Part shown: positions 1 to 11,811 of the stretch, piece after piece
Position numbering within the stretch: the stretch's first letter is position 1
How the letters are laid out: each line of letters opens with the position of its first letter
Assembly: GCA_027422505.1 (NCBI GenBank)
Contig: JAPQWV010000755.1
Span: 143,501 to 207,500 of the forward strand
Source: Craterostigma plantagineum
Taxonomy: Eukaryota; Streptophyta; Magnoliopsida; Lamiales; Linderniaceae
Length of the DNA: 64,000 nucleotides
Reading direction: 5' to 3'
Translations under genes and position numbers: made by a program
The notes under the pieces: generated by a model
Told to the model about the DNA's origin: nothing
Database searches by the model: none
What the model saw: only the letters and a program-made list of their open reading frames with translations

Positions 1-255
1 CAGGTGTACTGTTGTCAGACTGGCGCGCCCCCTTCCTGGTTTTCCTGTCAGCCAATCACCGTCTTCCACGTGTCCCCTGGTCGGCTAAACCTTATATTTC
101 CCGCTCAATCTCTTTCACTGGACGCGCCATTCGTACTTTTTCCGTACAAGGCCTCTGGTCCCCAGATACCCCTCTTATCTGGTCCTTTACCGAGAACAGT
201 ACCACTTGTCAGATACCCAAGTTAGGAGGAATGCTAATCCGATAGTTACCCCTAT
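1..255. other. Unassigned sequence left of satellite block A
   Basis: No satellite unit, retroelement domain or RNA gene is recognisable here. Two short overlapping plus-strand readings of 73 and 77 codons exist, but they have no family resemblance and extend to the satellite edge. The base composition is less AT-rich than the satellite that follows. It could be the end of another transposon's LTR lying mostly outside the window; nothing in the sequence decides this. Confidence 0.4.
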
Positions 256-3200
256 CAGGGCGATTTCGAGGTCAATAGACTTCGAATCGGGACTAACTTA
301 AAACATATTAGTTCTAATAATTAAGTTAGCTATTCATAGGAATTTGAATCAGAGTCTTCCGATTGTTATGCTCAAAATCGTGCAGGCTGCCAGTTTCGGC
401 CGATTCCACTCGGACAGCAACCCTAAGTCAGAATCGTGCGAATTTTCGAGGTCAATAAACTTCGAATCGGGACTAACTTAAAAGATGAAGGTTCTAGCTA
501 CTTACGTTTTCTATTCAAAGGAATTTGAATCAGAGTCTTCCGATTTGTAAATCGAAAGTAATGCTCAAAAAAGTGAAGGCTGCCAGTTTCGGCCGATTCC
601 ACTCGGACAGCAACACTAAGTCAGAATTGGGAGACTTCGAGGTTAATAGACTTCGAATCGAGACTCACTTAAAACATATAAGTTGTAATAATTAAGTTAG
701 CTATTCATACGAATTTGAATCAGATTCTTCCGATTTGGTTATGCTCAAAATCGTACAGGCTGCTAGTTTCGGCCGATTCAACTCGGACAGCCACCCTAAG
801 TCAGAATTGGACGAATTTTCGAGGTCAATGGACTTCGAATTGGGAATAACTTAAAACATAATAGTTCTAGCTAGTTAAGTTTGCTATTCAAAAGAATTTG
901 AATCAGAGCCTTCCGATTTGTAAATCGAAAGTAATGCTCAAAATAGTACAGGCTGCAAGTTTCGGCCGATTCCACTCGGACAGCAAACCAAAGTCAGAAT
1001 CGGGCGAATTTTCGAGGTCAATGGACTTCGAATTAATTTAAAACATTAGAGATCTACATAATTAAGTTAGCTATTCAAAAGAATTTGAGTCAGAGTCATC
1101 TGATTTGTAAATCAAAAGTTATGCTCGAAATCCTGCAGGCTGCCAGTTTCGGCCGACTCCACTCGGACAGCAACCCTAAGTCTGAATCGGGCGATTTCGA
1201 GGTCAATAGACTTCGAATCGGGACAAATTTAAAACATATAAGTTCTAATAAATAAGTTAGCTATTCGTAGGAATTTGGATCAGAGTCTTCCAATTTGGTC
1301 ATGCTCAAAATCGTGCAGGCTGCCAGTTTCGGCCGATTCCACTTAGACAGCCACCCTAAGTCAGAATTGGGGGAATTTTCGAGGTCAATAGACTTCGAAT
1401 CGGGACTAACTTAAAACATGAAGGTTCTAGATACTTAAGATTTCTGTTCAAAAGAATTTAAATCAGAGTCTTCCGATTAGTAAATCGAAAGTAATGCTCA
1501 AAATAGTGCAGGCCGCCAGTTTCGGCCGGTTCCACTCAGACAGCAAACCTAAGTCAGAATGGGGCGAATTTTCGAGGTCAATGGATTTCGATCTAACTTA
1601 AAACAAAAAATTTCTACATAATTAAGTTATCTATTCAAAAGAATTTGAATTAGAGTCTTCCGATTTGGTTATGCTCAAAATCGTGCAGGCTGCCAATTTC
1701 AGTCGATTCCACTCGGACAGCCACCCTAAGTTAGAATTGGGCGAATTTTCGAGGTTAATAGACTTCGAATCGGGACAAACTTAAAACATGAAAGTTCTAG
1801 CTACTTAAGCTTTCTATTCGAAGGAATTTGAATAAGAGTCTTCCGATTTGTAATCGAAAAATGCTCGAAATAGTGCAGGCTGCCAGTTTCGGCCGATTCC
1901 ACTCGGACAGCAAACATAAGTCATAATCGGGCGAATTTCCGAGGTCAATGGACTTCGAATTAACTTAAAAGACAAAAGTTCTGTATAATTAAGTTATCTA
2001 TTCAAAAGAATTTGAATCAGAGTCGTCCGATTTGTAAATCAACAGTTGTGCTCAAAATCGTGCAGACGGCCAGTTTCTGCATATTCCACTCGGACAGCAA
2101 GCCTAAGTCATAATCGGGCGATTTCGAGGTCAATAGACGTCGAATCGGGACTAATTTAAAACATATAAGTTCTAATAAATAAGTTACTATTCGTAGGAAT
2201 TTGAATCAGAGTCTTCCAATTTGGTCATTCTCAAAATCGTCCAGGCTGCCAGTTTCGACCGATTCCACTGGGACAGCCACCCTAAGTCAGAATTGGGCGA
2301 ATTTTCGAGGTCAATAGACTTCGAATCGGACTAACTTAAAACATGAAGGTTCTAGCTACTTAAGTTTTCTATTCAAAAGAATTTAAATCAGATTCTTCCG
2401 ATCTGTAAATCGAAAGTAATGCTTAAAATAGTGCAGGCTGCCAGTTTCGACCGATTCCACTCAGACAGCAAACCCAAGTCAGAATCGGGCGCATTTTCGA
2501 GGTCAATGGATTTAGAATTAACTTAAAACATAAAAGTTCTACATAATTAAGTTATCTATTCAAAAGAATTTGAATCAGAGTCTTCCGATTTGGTTATGCT
2601 CAAAATTGTGCAGGCTGCCAATTTCAGTCGATTCCACTCGGACTGCCACCATAAGTCATAATCGGGCGAATTTTCGAGGTCAATGGACTTCGAATTAACT
2701 TAAAACACAAAAGTTCTGCATAATTAAGTCATCTATTCAAAAGAATTTGAATCAGAGTCGTCCGATTTGTAAATCAACAGTTATGCTCAAAATCGTGCAG
2801 GCTGCCAGTTTCGGCCGTTTCCACTCGGACAACATCCCTAAGTCAGAATCGAGTGATTTCGAGGTCAATAGACGTCGAACCGGGACTAACTTAAAACATA
2901 AAAGTTCTAATAATTAAGTTAGCTATTCAAAAGAATTTAAATCAGAGTCGTCCGATTTGGTTATGCTCAAAAGCGTGCAGGCTGTCAGTTTCGGCCGATT
3001 CCACTCGGACAGCCACCCTAAATAAGAATTGGGAGAACTTTCGAGGTCAATGGACTTCGAATCGGGACTAACTTAAAACATGAAATTTCTATCTAGTTAA
3101 GTTTGCTATTCAAAGGAATTTGAATCAGATTCTTCCGATTTGTAAATCGAATGTAATGCATAAAATAGTGCAGGCTGCCAGTTTTGTCCGATTCCACTCG

Positions 3201-3986
3201 GACAGCAACCCGAAGTCAGAATCGGGCGAATTTCGAGGTTAATGAAATTCGAATTAACTTAAAACCTAAAAGTTCTAGATAACTAAGTTACCTATTCAAA
3301 ATAGTTTGAATCAGAGTCGTCCGATTTGAAAATCAAAAGTTATGCTCAAAATCGTGCAGGCTGCCAGTTTCGGCCGATTCCACTCCGACAGCAACCCTAA
3401 GTCAGAATAGGGAGATTTTGAGGTCAATAGACTCCGAATCGAGACTAACTTAAAACATATAAGTTCTAATAATTAAGTTAGTTAATCATTGGAATTTGAA
3501 TCAGAGTCTTCCGATTTGGTTACGCTCAAAATCGTGCAGGCTGCCAGTTTCGGCCGATTCAACTTGGACAACAAACCTAAGTTAGAATCGGGCGAATTTT
3601 CGAGGTAAATGGACTTCGAATTAAGTTAAAACATAAAAGTTCTACATAATTAACCTATCTATCCAAAAGAATTGTAATCAGAGTCTTCCGATTTGGTTAA
3701 GCTCAAAATCGTGAAGGCTGCCTGTTTCGGCCGATTCCACTCGGCAGCCACCCTAAGTCAGAATGGGACGAATTTTCGAGGTCAATGGACTTCGAATCGG
3801 GACTAACTTAAAACATAAAAGTTCTAGCTGGTTAAGTTTACTATTCAAAGGAATTTGAATCAGAGCCTTCTAATTTGTAATTCGAATGTAATGCTCAAAA
3901 TAGTGCAGGCTGCCAGTTTTGTCCGATTCCACTCGAACAGCAACCCGAAGTCAGAATCTAGCGACTTCTCGTGGTCAATGAACTTC
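256..3986. repeat. Satellite block A, ~180-193 bp units
   Basis: About 20 head-to-tail units can be followed through the recurring phrases GAGGTCAATGGACTTCGAAT, GGCTGCCAGTTTCGGCCGAT and CACTCGGACAGC. The GAGGTCAA marker ends near 270, 450, 641, 823 and 1016, which gives spacings of 180, 191, 182 and 193. Three unit types differ after ACTTAAAACAT: type 1 has TTCTAATAATTAAGTTAGC, type 2 has GGTTCTAGCTACTTAAG, and type 3 has AGTTCTACATAATTAAG. Type 2 units carry an extra TAAATCGAAAG segment of about 11 bp. They mostly run in the order 1-2-3, so the higher-order period is about 555 bp, with some units lost. The block is cut at its right edge by copia element 1. Confidence 0.93.
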
Positions 3987-4339
3987 TGTAGAATACTATT
4001 TGTAATTGTGCTTGATTTCATTAGTTGTCCTTGTAATTAGGGGCATTTTTTGTATAGTAGTCCTTAGACTAGGACTAGTTTGATATTTATACCAAGTTTG
4101 TTTGGTATAAATACTTGTAAATCAATTGAGCTTAATAGAGAAAGTTTTGAGAATTGATCCGAAGGGCTTGCAATTTGATTTCTGGAGAGAGGAACAACAG
4201 TAACTTTCTCACTCTACTCGAATTCTCTCTCTTGTTCTTCATTTGAGTTTTTCGATCGAATTCAATTGCTTATCTAAACGATCGAATTACTATGAATTCT
4301 AGCCTAGGATCGTAGAGTTGTTAATCGTAGGACCTAACA
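3987..4339 (+). repeat. 5' LTR of copia element 1
   Basis: This 353 bp LTR starts TGTAGAATAC and ends CCTAACA, the usual TG...CA ends. It is repeated at 18025-18372, at 27345-27684, and on the minus strand at 47882-48232. By eye it differs from its own 3' partner at roughly a dozen positions, so the insertion is not very recent. It contains a TATA box inside an inverted repeat (separate entry). Confidence 0.92.
4086..4113 (+). promoter_or_regulatory. LTR TATA box embedded in a 10 bp inverted repeat
   Basis: TATAAATA lies at 4106-4113. It overlaps the right arm of a perfect inverted repeat, TTTATACCAA (4086-4095) and TTGGTATAAA (4102-4111), with a 6-base loop. The same arrangement is kept in the other LTRs (TATAAATA at 18142-18149, at 27462-27469, and on the minus strand at 48108-48115). 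By position this is the probable LTR core promoter; promoter activity is inferred. Confidence 0.65.
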
Positions 4340-4341
4340 AT

Positions 4342-4355
4342 TGGTATCAGACCAG
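4342..4355 (+). promoter_or_regulatory. Primer binding site, tRNA-iMet type (element 1)
   Basis: TGGTATCAGACC begins three bases after the 5' LTR end. It matches the TGGTATCAGAGC complement of the initiator tRNA-Met 3' end except for one base. Element 2 keeps the canonical form. This is where reverse transcription of the element would be primed. Confidence 0.85.
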
Positions 4356-5416
4356 ATTCGTTCTGTTTTGAATCGAAAATTGTTAGAATTGGATCGAAAA
4401 TTTAATTCTGTTCACTGTTCATCGAAGAACAGTTTGGCGCGAAATCTGTTTTCGATCCAATAGCTTAATTCTGTGCTTAATTGACTTGAATTTGGTGTTT
4501 CTGTGCTTGTTTAAGTGTTAGATCATCATTGCGATCAGTTCTGTAGCAGTTTGAACTTCAATTTTTAGGATTGAATTGCTTCTGCGTGTTACTGTTTGCG
4601 AAGAACATGAAGAACACGTTCTGATTTTGATCAAATTCGATATTTTGCTTCATAACGTGTTTAATTGCTTGTTCGTGCGTGATTAGTACCTAATTGCGAG
4701 CAATTGCCTCAAATTTCACTATCTGATTCTTTGTTTTTGCTCGAATTAGTGTTAATCGTATTCTGTGAATTTTTCTCGATTGCTAAAATTTTTCTTGCTT
4801 AGTTTTGCAATCGGATTAGTTTCTCGATCGATAAACCTAGCGCGAGAATTTTTCTCGGTCAGAATACGAAGTCAGCGCTAGAATCGTCATCAGTAGAAAC
4901 GATTTTTGTTAGAAATATTTCTCGAGCATTATACGGCGAAAAACTTTTTCGAGAGGGACTTATTTTGACTTTGCATGCGTAAAAACTTTCACTCGAAAAA
5001 CTTTTGCAGTCAAACCTTTTAACGTTTGACCAGGCGAAAATCATTTATACGCGAGAAACTTTTCTAGTCAAGAGATTTATTTTGACTTGTCGAGAAACTT
5101 ACTAACGTACTGTTTCTTTACGATCGAAATAAATTCACGATCAAGAAATTTTTCTCGACCGAATGATTTTGAGCAATTTATCTCGCTCGTAAAATATCTC
5201 GCTGACAAAATTTCTCGCACGAGAACAGTACTCGGTACACTATCTCGATGGAATTAATTTCGATCAATCTTTAAGATTGAATCGAAAATAATTCTCGATC
5301 TAATTTTTGAATCAAACGCTACTAACGAATTTTGTCAGTTGTGAAGCACATTACATCATCTTCAACCTTCAAAACAATTAACGAAGATCCTTCAACAACT
5401 CGACTACAATACAAAC
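4356..5416 (+). other. Untranslated leader of element 1
   Basis: About 1.06 kb of AT-rich leader between the primer site and the gag ATG. No significant ORF is present in sense. From about 4780 it is dense in variants of TTTCTCGATCG, GCGAAAAACTT and CTCGAAAAAC, many of which contain TCGA or CGATCG palindromes. The same vocabulary returns in the spacer before the third ORF (about 13850-15480). Confidence 0.7.
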
Positions 5417-8400
5417 ATGGATGCATACTCACTCGGAAATGACAACCGTCCGCCGATCTTGCAAAGAGGCGAATACACAGTGTGGAGAAGCCGCTTTCTG
5501 AATTTCATTGCTCTAAAGGATCAAGTCGAAAATCTACTGAAGTCCCTTGAAGAGGGACCGGCACAGTTCTGGGTTCATGTACCCGGGGACGAAACAGCTA
5601 CTCCAGCAATCCCAGCTTCTAGGCGACTACAGGAGCCTAGAGAATACTCTCTGGAGGAAAGAGCTCGATCTAAGGCTGATCTAGTAGCCATGAATCGACA
5701 GCCTTACATCGGCCAAAGGGATGTGGGATGAGCTGCATAGGATGATGCAAAGGACGGAAGTTGGCGTAAAGGCCAAGAAGGCGAACATTCTCACTACTTA
5801 CGACTCATTCAAAGCAAAGCCGGAGGAGAATCAAAACGAGATCTACCAACGATACCTCACTCTTCTCAATGAAATGAGGAAGATAGAAATAACAAAGACA
5901 AACATGGAGACAAACATAAGATTTCTATCCTCTCTGCCCACGGAATGGAAGAAAATATCCACTCAAATACGACAAAACAAAGATCTAGAGGAGTTGGATG
6001 TCCATGCCGTGTTCGACAATCTCGCTCAGCATGAGGAGGATATCCGCGAGATTACCAAAGAGCAGAAAGGCAAAAAACCGATGACACGGTTGCCTTAGTC
6101 TCGGAGAAGAGGAGCACAACTTCGGAGTTCTGATGGGATCGATCAAGAAAGGATAAGATCGTTAGGCCACCTTCATCATCAGAGTCGGAAGAGGAATCAG
6201 ACTCTGACATCGAGCCGAACATGAAAGCCCTTGGAAAACAGTTAGCTCTCATTGGACAAATGATGAGCAAGAAGTACTTCAAGAGGAAGTCTTCAACCTC
6301 AGCCAATAGACATCGGACTACAAGCTCCAAGAACAAAGAACGTGCTCCGGAGAGTTCTGAGGTCAAGAATCCCAAAGAGACTAACAAATGTTTTAACTGT
6401 GGCAAAGCAGGTCACTTCGCTAGAGAGTGCACTCTCCCGAAGAAAAGAGATGCAAACTACTACTCCAGGAAGCTTCAATTGACAAAACAGAAAGAAGCTG
6501 GAGTAGCTCTCATGGCCGAACAGGACCAATGGCTCGAGGACACGTCGAGCTCCGAAGAAGAGAACTTAGCCCTCATGGCCCGTCTCGACAACGAATTGGA
6601 CGCCGAAACATCCACTCGTACGGACGACGACAACCCATCCACGTCTTCAAATGAGGTAGTCAGTCCTTCCACATTATTGACCATGTTAGAATCATATCAA
6701 AAGCAATATGCTAACATGAACGTGAGCAGAAAAGTATAAAGGAAGTAGAGAACGAACTTGAGAGAGCTCAGAGAAGATAGATAGTCTCGAACAAGAACTT
6801 AGGAGCTCTAGTGCAAAAATAGATGAACTTACCAGGAGCCTCCATTCTAGAGAGACTTGTCAACCTCAACTAGGACAACAGAGGGAAAAGATTAAGGAAT
6901 TAGAAGATAGGCTAGCAAATAACTACAATTGCTTGGTTAGAAATCTCAACGGGAAAGCCATTTTAAATTGTAGGATAACCGAAGCTACATCTAAGATTAC
7001 TAACTTAGAAGCTCAATTAGAAACATCGAATGCTAAGATTAGTGAGCTTAGTAAGGATTTCGATGCCTGTCAAGCCGCAAAACTAACCGTGGAAAATAAT
7101 TACGCTCTCCTAGGTGAGGAACGCAAGAAACTATATGCAAAAGTAAAGAAATTGGACGATATAGTTACGCGTAGGGGACAGTCCGAACAGACGATATTTT
7201 TAACAAGCCCAAGGATATAGAGTTCTATAATCCTATAGAAGGCATAGGTTTCACTAACCCGTGTGTTTTACAAAAGAAAGAAATATATGATGTTAAACAC
7301 ATGCGCTTAGGAATAACCTCTCTTAGAGATTTTATTGAATCGTCTTATGAAAATACTTTCGATTCATCCATTAGACAAGGTCCACATTGTCCAGAAATCC
7401 CCTTTGACTACAAAGAACTAAATGAAAGGGACAAAATTAGGAAAGCAACTCTAACACCTGTCTGCAATTTAGTTCAAATTCTACCTCCTGATTCTCAAAC
7501 ATACCACGAGGAAGTTAAGACCATTAATTATAAAAATTCTCTCTACAAACCCCCTATCATAAAACAGATAGAGGAGTCACAGGCAAAGTTAGAAAAAGAA
7601 CGAGAGAATTTCGAAGCTGAAAAGAAAAAATTCTTTAAGGAGATGGAAAATCTCAAGGCTTCCTCGTCCCCCCAAACTACCTCTCACGCTATTACAAAAT
7701 GCGTGAAAAATGGAAATCGCCTTTGAAAGATAAATATTGTAAAAATAATTCTGGTAAGAGTGCTATGACTAATTTCACTTTACCTACGTCTACAGGGAGC
7801 GTAGCGTCAGCACTAAAAACAAAGGCGAGAGTGTCTAGCACTAAGATAAAGAAGGAGCCATTAGACTTAAATGTTTCTGAGCATGCTACTCCTTCTGTTA
7901 CAATAAAAGACACTCGTAGAAACAAAAGAGCTATTTCCACTTTTAAGATAATTGCTTCTACTTATTCAGTTCAGCCGATCACGTTTAGAAGCACCAACTT
8001 CGAAATAGGCTCTACGTCAAAAATTAATCATTCTGAAACAAATGCCACAAGGAAGACTCGTAGGAAACAAGATCCAGCCATAAAGAAAGCTTATGGCGCC
8101 ATACATGATTGTACTCACCTAAGGCATCCCGTAGAAATTAAATCCCCCAAGCACCTTAGGAGACTATCACAAGAAAAGATCTTTCCTCAGTCAAACCCTC
8201 CAAAGCATTTGTACGTGCTGAAATTAACCTTCCCTGTAAGGTTCAACCCAAATGGGTTCCTAAATCTCCGCCTAGGACGACAAAAGCCAAAAGGGCCAAG
8301 TCTCATATAGAGGCAAAACCCAAACCCACTTTTTCAAAAGTGCAATGGGTTATTAAGACTCTTCCTAAAATAGATTAAGGAGTCATATCTGAACCCAAAA

Positions 8401-8456
8401 CTAAATCTGCTAATCCGAGAGGACCCATGTTTAAGTGGGAACCTAAAGCTCTCTAA
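5417..8456 (+). pseudogene. gag: gag of copia element 1, frameshifted
   Basis: Nucleocapsid/capsid precursor that would coat the RNA in cytoplasmic virus-like particles. The start is the ATG in ACAAACATGGATGC, which opens MDAYSLGNDNRPPILQRGEY and is shared with elements 2 and 3. The N-terminal capsid-like region is followed by an intact zinc knuckle CFNCGKAGHFARECT near 6391-6435 (C-x2-C-x4-H-x4-C), then an acidic stretch and a long coiled coil (about 6700-7200). Lesions seen against sister copies: a deletion of about 45 bp near 5692, a frameshift near 6070, an extra segment of about 23 bp near 6112, and single-base losses near 6718, 6765 and 7198. The Gag-frame stop is TAA at 8454-8456, four bases before the pol frame opens. 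No functional Gag can be made. Confidence 0.88.
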
Positions 8457-8457
8457 A

Positions 8458-11400
8458 TTGTTTTTGCAGATCCATCATGTGTGGTACCTTGACTCTGGTT
8501 GCTCCACACACATAACTGGTAGTCAAGAGCTGTTGAGCAACTACAAAGACCGACCAAACGGCAAAGTCAGATTTGGGAACAATGATTCAGCCCCGATTCT
8601 AGGACTTGGGGATATCATTCTGAAGAATCTGACCATTAAAGATGTCTCGTACGTCGAAGGCCTCCGCGATAACTTGTTCAGCATAGGCCAATTCTGTGAC
8701 AAAGGCTTCCAGGTGGTCTTACATGCTGACCGGTGCAGAATTGTGGATAGTCAGGACACAGAACTCCTTCAAGGACTTCGGAGATCCAATCTTTACACGA
8801 TCAACCTGACGTCTGTGCGGCCCTCGACAGCTGTATGACTCATTTCTCAGACTGATTTACAGAGGAACAGCTTATGGCATCAACGACTGTCTCATCTAAA
8901 CATGAAAGCTCTCCAACGTCTTTCTACGAAAAAGTTGGTTCACGGTCTTCCAACTATACAACTACAAAAGGAGCATCACTGTTCGGCATGTCAATTAGGA
9001 AAAATGAAGCGAGCTTCTCATCACGTCAAGCAAATTGCATCTACTTCTCGACCATTAGAACTAATTCACATGGATCTCTGTGGTCCGATGCAGACTCAGA
9101 GTATCAATGGAAGAAAGTATTTCCTAGTGATTGTGGATGACTATTCTCGCTACACGTGGACTAAGTTCCTCCGAACGAAAGATGAGACTGGTGACTTGAT
9201 CATCAATTTTGTGAACACAACTCAAAATCTGCTGCAACAGACTATTCAAGTTGTTCGAACAGACAACGGCACTGAGTTCAAGAACAATCACCTCAGTGAG
9301 TTTTATCAGAAACTTGGAATAAGTCAACAATTTTCAGCCGCCAAAACACCTCAACAAAATGGGGTCGTTGAAAGGAAAAATCGAACACTAGTGGAAGTCG
9401 CTCGTACAATGCTAATCCAATCGGAACTTCCACATTTTCTACGGGCTGAAGCAGTCAATACCGCTTGTTTTACTCAAAACAGGACGGTGGTTCACAAACG
9501 GTTCAACAAGACTCCGTATGAGATTGTGAATAATAGAGTGCCCAACATCTCTTTCCTTAAAGTCTTCGGGTGCAAGTGCTTTGTGGCGAATGACCGAGAG
9601 CAACGTGCAAAGTTCGACCCTAAAGCATTCGAAGCTATATTTGTTGGGTATTCTTCAACATCAAAAGCGTACCGAGTATACATCAAGTCCAACCGAACGA
9701 TTAAGGAAAGCTATAATATCACTTTCCACGAAGTGGCAGATATGGCTTCTGGTCAATTCAGTCCAGGACCCGTGCCTAACCCGTTGGCTTCTGAAGACAA
9801 CATTTCAGAACCCGTAATCACTGGTGTGTTGGCACAAAACCAACAGAAGATGGCAACAACTTCAGGATCAGTGTCAGACGAAGCAACGAGACTTGCAATA
9901 GACGGCTTGGATTCTCTCTTCGAACCGGTATATCAGTCGTACACGCCTACACCAACAATGGATTATCTACCGAACGAGACCGACGTACCAAGTTCATCTC
10001 ACACCTCTACCCCACCCGATTCAGAATTTCCACAGAACACCGAAGAACCTACAGTGGTCATCGAGGAAGTATCATCTGAGACGATCAATCCAAGTGCAGT
10101 ATTGGAACTTCCTCAGACAAATGATCAATCTGAGACTATAGGCAATCTAGATCCACAGATGGCTGACGCATCGACTTCAGCCTTTCCTCATGAGCGCAAG
10201 TGACCGAGAGGCCACTCGGTTGATCAATTGGCGATCCCTCGGTTGGTGTGAGGACACGTCGTCAACACAGTCTTTTCAGTTGCTTCCTGAGCCAAAACGA
10301 GCCTACCAAAGTAGCAGACGCACTTCGAGACCCGGATTGGACAATTGCAATGCAAGAGGAAATCAGTCAATTCGAACGTCTTCAAGTGTGGACCTTGGTA
10401 CCCCGTCCACATGGGAAAACAGTGGTCGGAACTAAATGGGTTTTCAAGAATAAGAAAAATGAAGATGGTGAAGTGATCCGGAACAAAGCAAGGCTAGTTG
10501 CTAAGGGATACAATCAACAGGAAGGCATCGACTACGACGAGACTTATGCTCCTGTTGCCCGTATCGAAGCTATCCGCCTCCTGCTGGCTTATGCGGCTCA
10601 CAAAGACTTCAAAGTCTATCAGATGGATGTTAAAACCGCCTTTCTCAACGGCGTGTTAAAAGAAGAAGTCTACGTCGCTCAGCCGGAAGGTTTCGTTGAT
10701 CAAGAACATCCTGATCATGTCTATCGCTTGGACAAAGCTCTCTATGGACTAAAACAAGCCCCACGTGCTTGGTAGGATGTCCTGAGTGATTTCCTCGTGA
10801 AGTCTGGATTCATACGAGGAACGATAGACACAACCCTCTTCATTAAATGGCATGACAAAGATCTGATGGTCGTCCAAGTATACGTCGACGACATCATCTT
10901 CGGATCAACAAATCCTCGGCTCTGCAAGAAGTTTGGAGATCTCATGAAGAGCAAATTCGAGATGAGTCACATGGGAGAGATGCAATTTTTCTTAGGACTC
11001 CAAGTCAGGTAGCTCAATGATGGAATTTTCATCGACAAAATACATCAAGGATATTCTGAAGAAATTTCATCAAGACCAGAGCAAGGCTCTCAGCACTCCT
11101 ATGTCACCAAGCTGCAAGTTGGATGCCGATCCCTCTGGAAAGTCGGTCGACATCACACTGTATCGCAGTATCATTGGATCATTTCTCTACCTTACTTCGA
11201 GCCGGCCGGACATCATGTTTGCCACGTGCTTGTGTGCCCGTTTTCAAGCCGATCCCAAAGAACCCCATATGCTCGCGGTCAAAAGAATTTTACGCTATCT
11301 TAAGGGCACCTCTACCCTTGGCCTATGGTATCCAAAGGGTACTATTTAAACTTATCGGCTACACTGACGTTGACTATGCAGGTTGCGGAATGGACAGGTA

Positions 11401-11811
11401 AAGCACGTCCGGTGGCGCTCAATGTTTAGGCGAAAAGCTGGTTTGCTGGTCATCCAAAAAGCAGAACTGTGTGTCAACTTCGACGGCTGAAGCAGAATAC
11501 GTAGCTGCTGCCAGCTGTTGCTCACAGATGCTGTGGATGCGAACACAGCTTCGCGACTATGGGTACAATCTAAATAATATACCCATATATAGTGAAGTGC
11601 AATCGCCATTACTTGCAATCCTGTTCATCATTCACGCACAAAACACATAGACATTAGATATCATTTTATCAAAGATCACGTAGAAAAAGGCACGATAGAG
11701 ATGTACTTTGTGAACACGGAGTTTCAACTAGCCGACATTTTCACCAAGGCATTGGATGAGAAACGATTTCAATTCCTTGTCGGAAAATTAGGCATGTTGA
11801 ATCTTCCGTAA
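8458..11811 (+). pseudogene. pol: pol of copia element 1 (PR-IN-RT-RH), multiply broken
   Basis: Copia polyprotein. The protease motif LDSGCSTH is near 8488, and the integrase zinc region [10 protein letters not shown] is near 8974. Catalytic integrase segments follow ([30 protein letters not shown]), then RT with YVDD near 10879-10893 and RNase H with [10 protein letters not shown]. It ends LGMLNLP. Lesions: a Cys-to-stop TGA at 8836-8838, a Trp-to-stop TGA near 10201, a 4 bp deletion near 10225, a Tyr-to-stop TAG at 10773-10775, a Gln-to-stop TAG at 11010-11012, a deletion near 11033, an indel near 11344, a TAA in the RNase H near 11399 and an 8 bp deletion near 11594. Sister element 2 has none of these. 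Confidence 0.93.

Noticed and set aside
4..245. Two short overlapping readings at the left edge
   Set aside because: No family resemblance, different frames, and they end at the satellite; chance readings.
256..3986. CRISPR-like array
   Set aside because: Units are contiguous 180-193 bp copies without unique spacers, next to plant retroelements; this is satellite DNA.
3855..4040. 61-codon reading at the satellite/LTR join
   Set aside because: Made of satellite plus LTR sequence; similar readings recur at 19158-19358 and simply reflect the repeat.
6052..6405. 117-codon minus-strand reading, repeated at 29411-29770 and 45810-46169
   Set aside because: Antisense shadow of gag around the zinc knuckle; it follows the copies only because gag is repeated.
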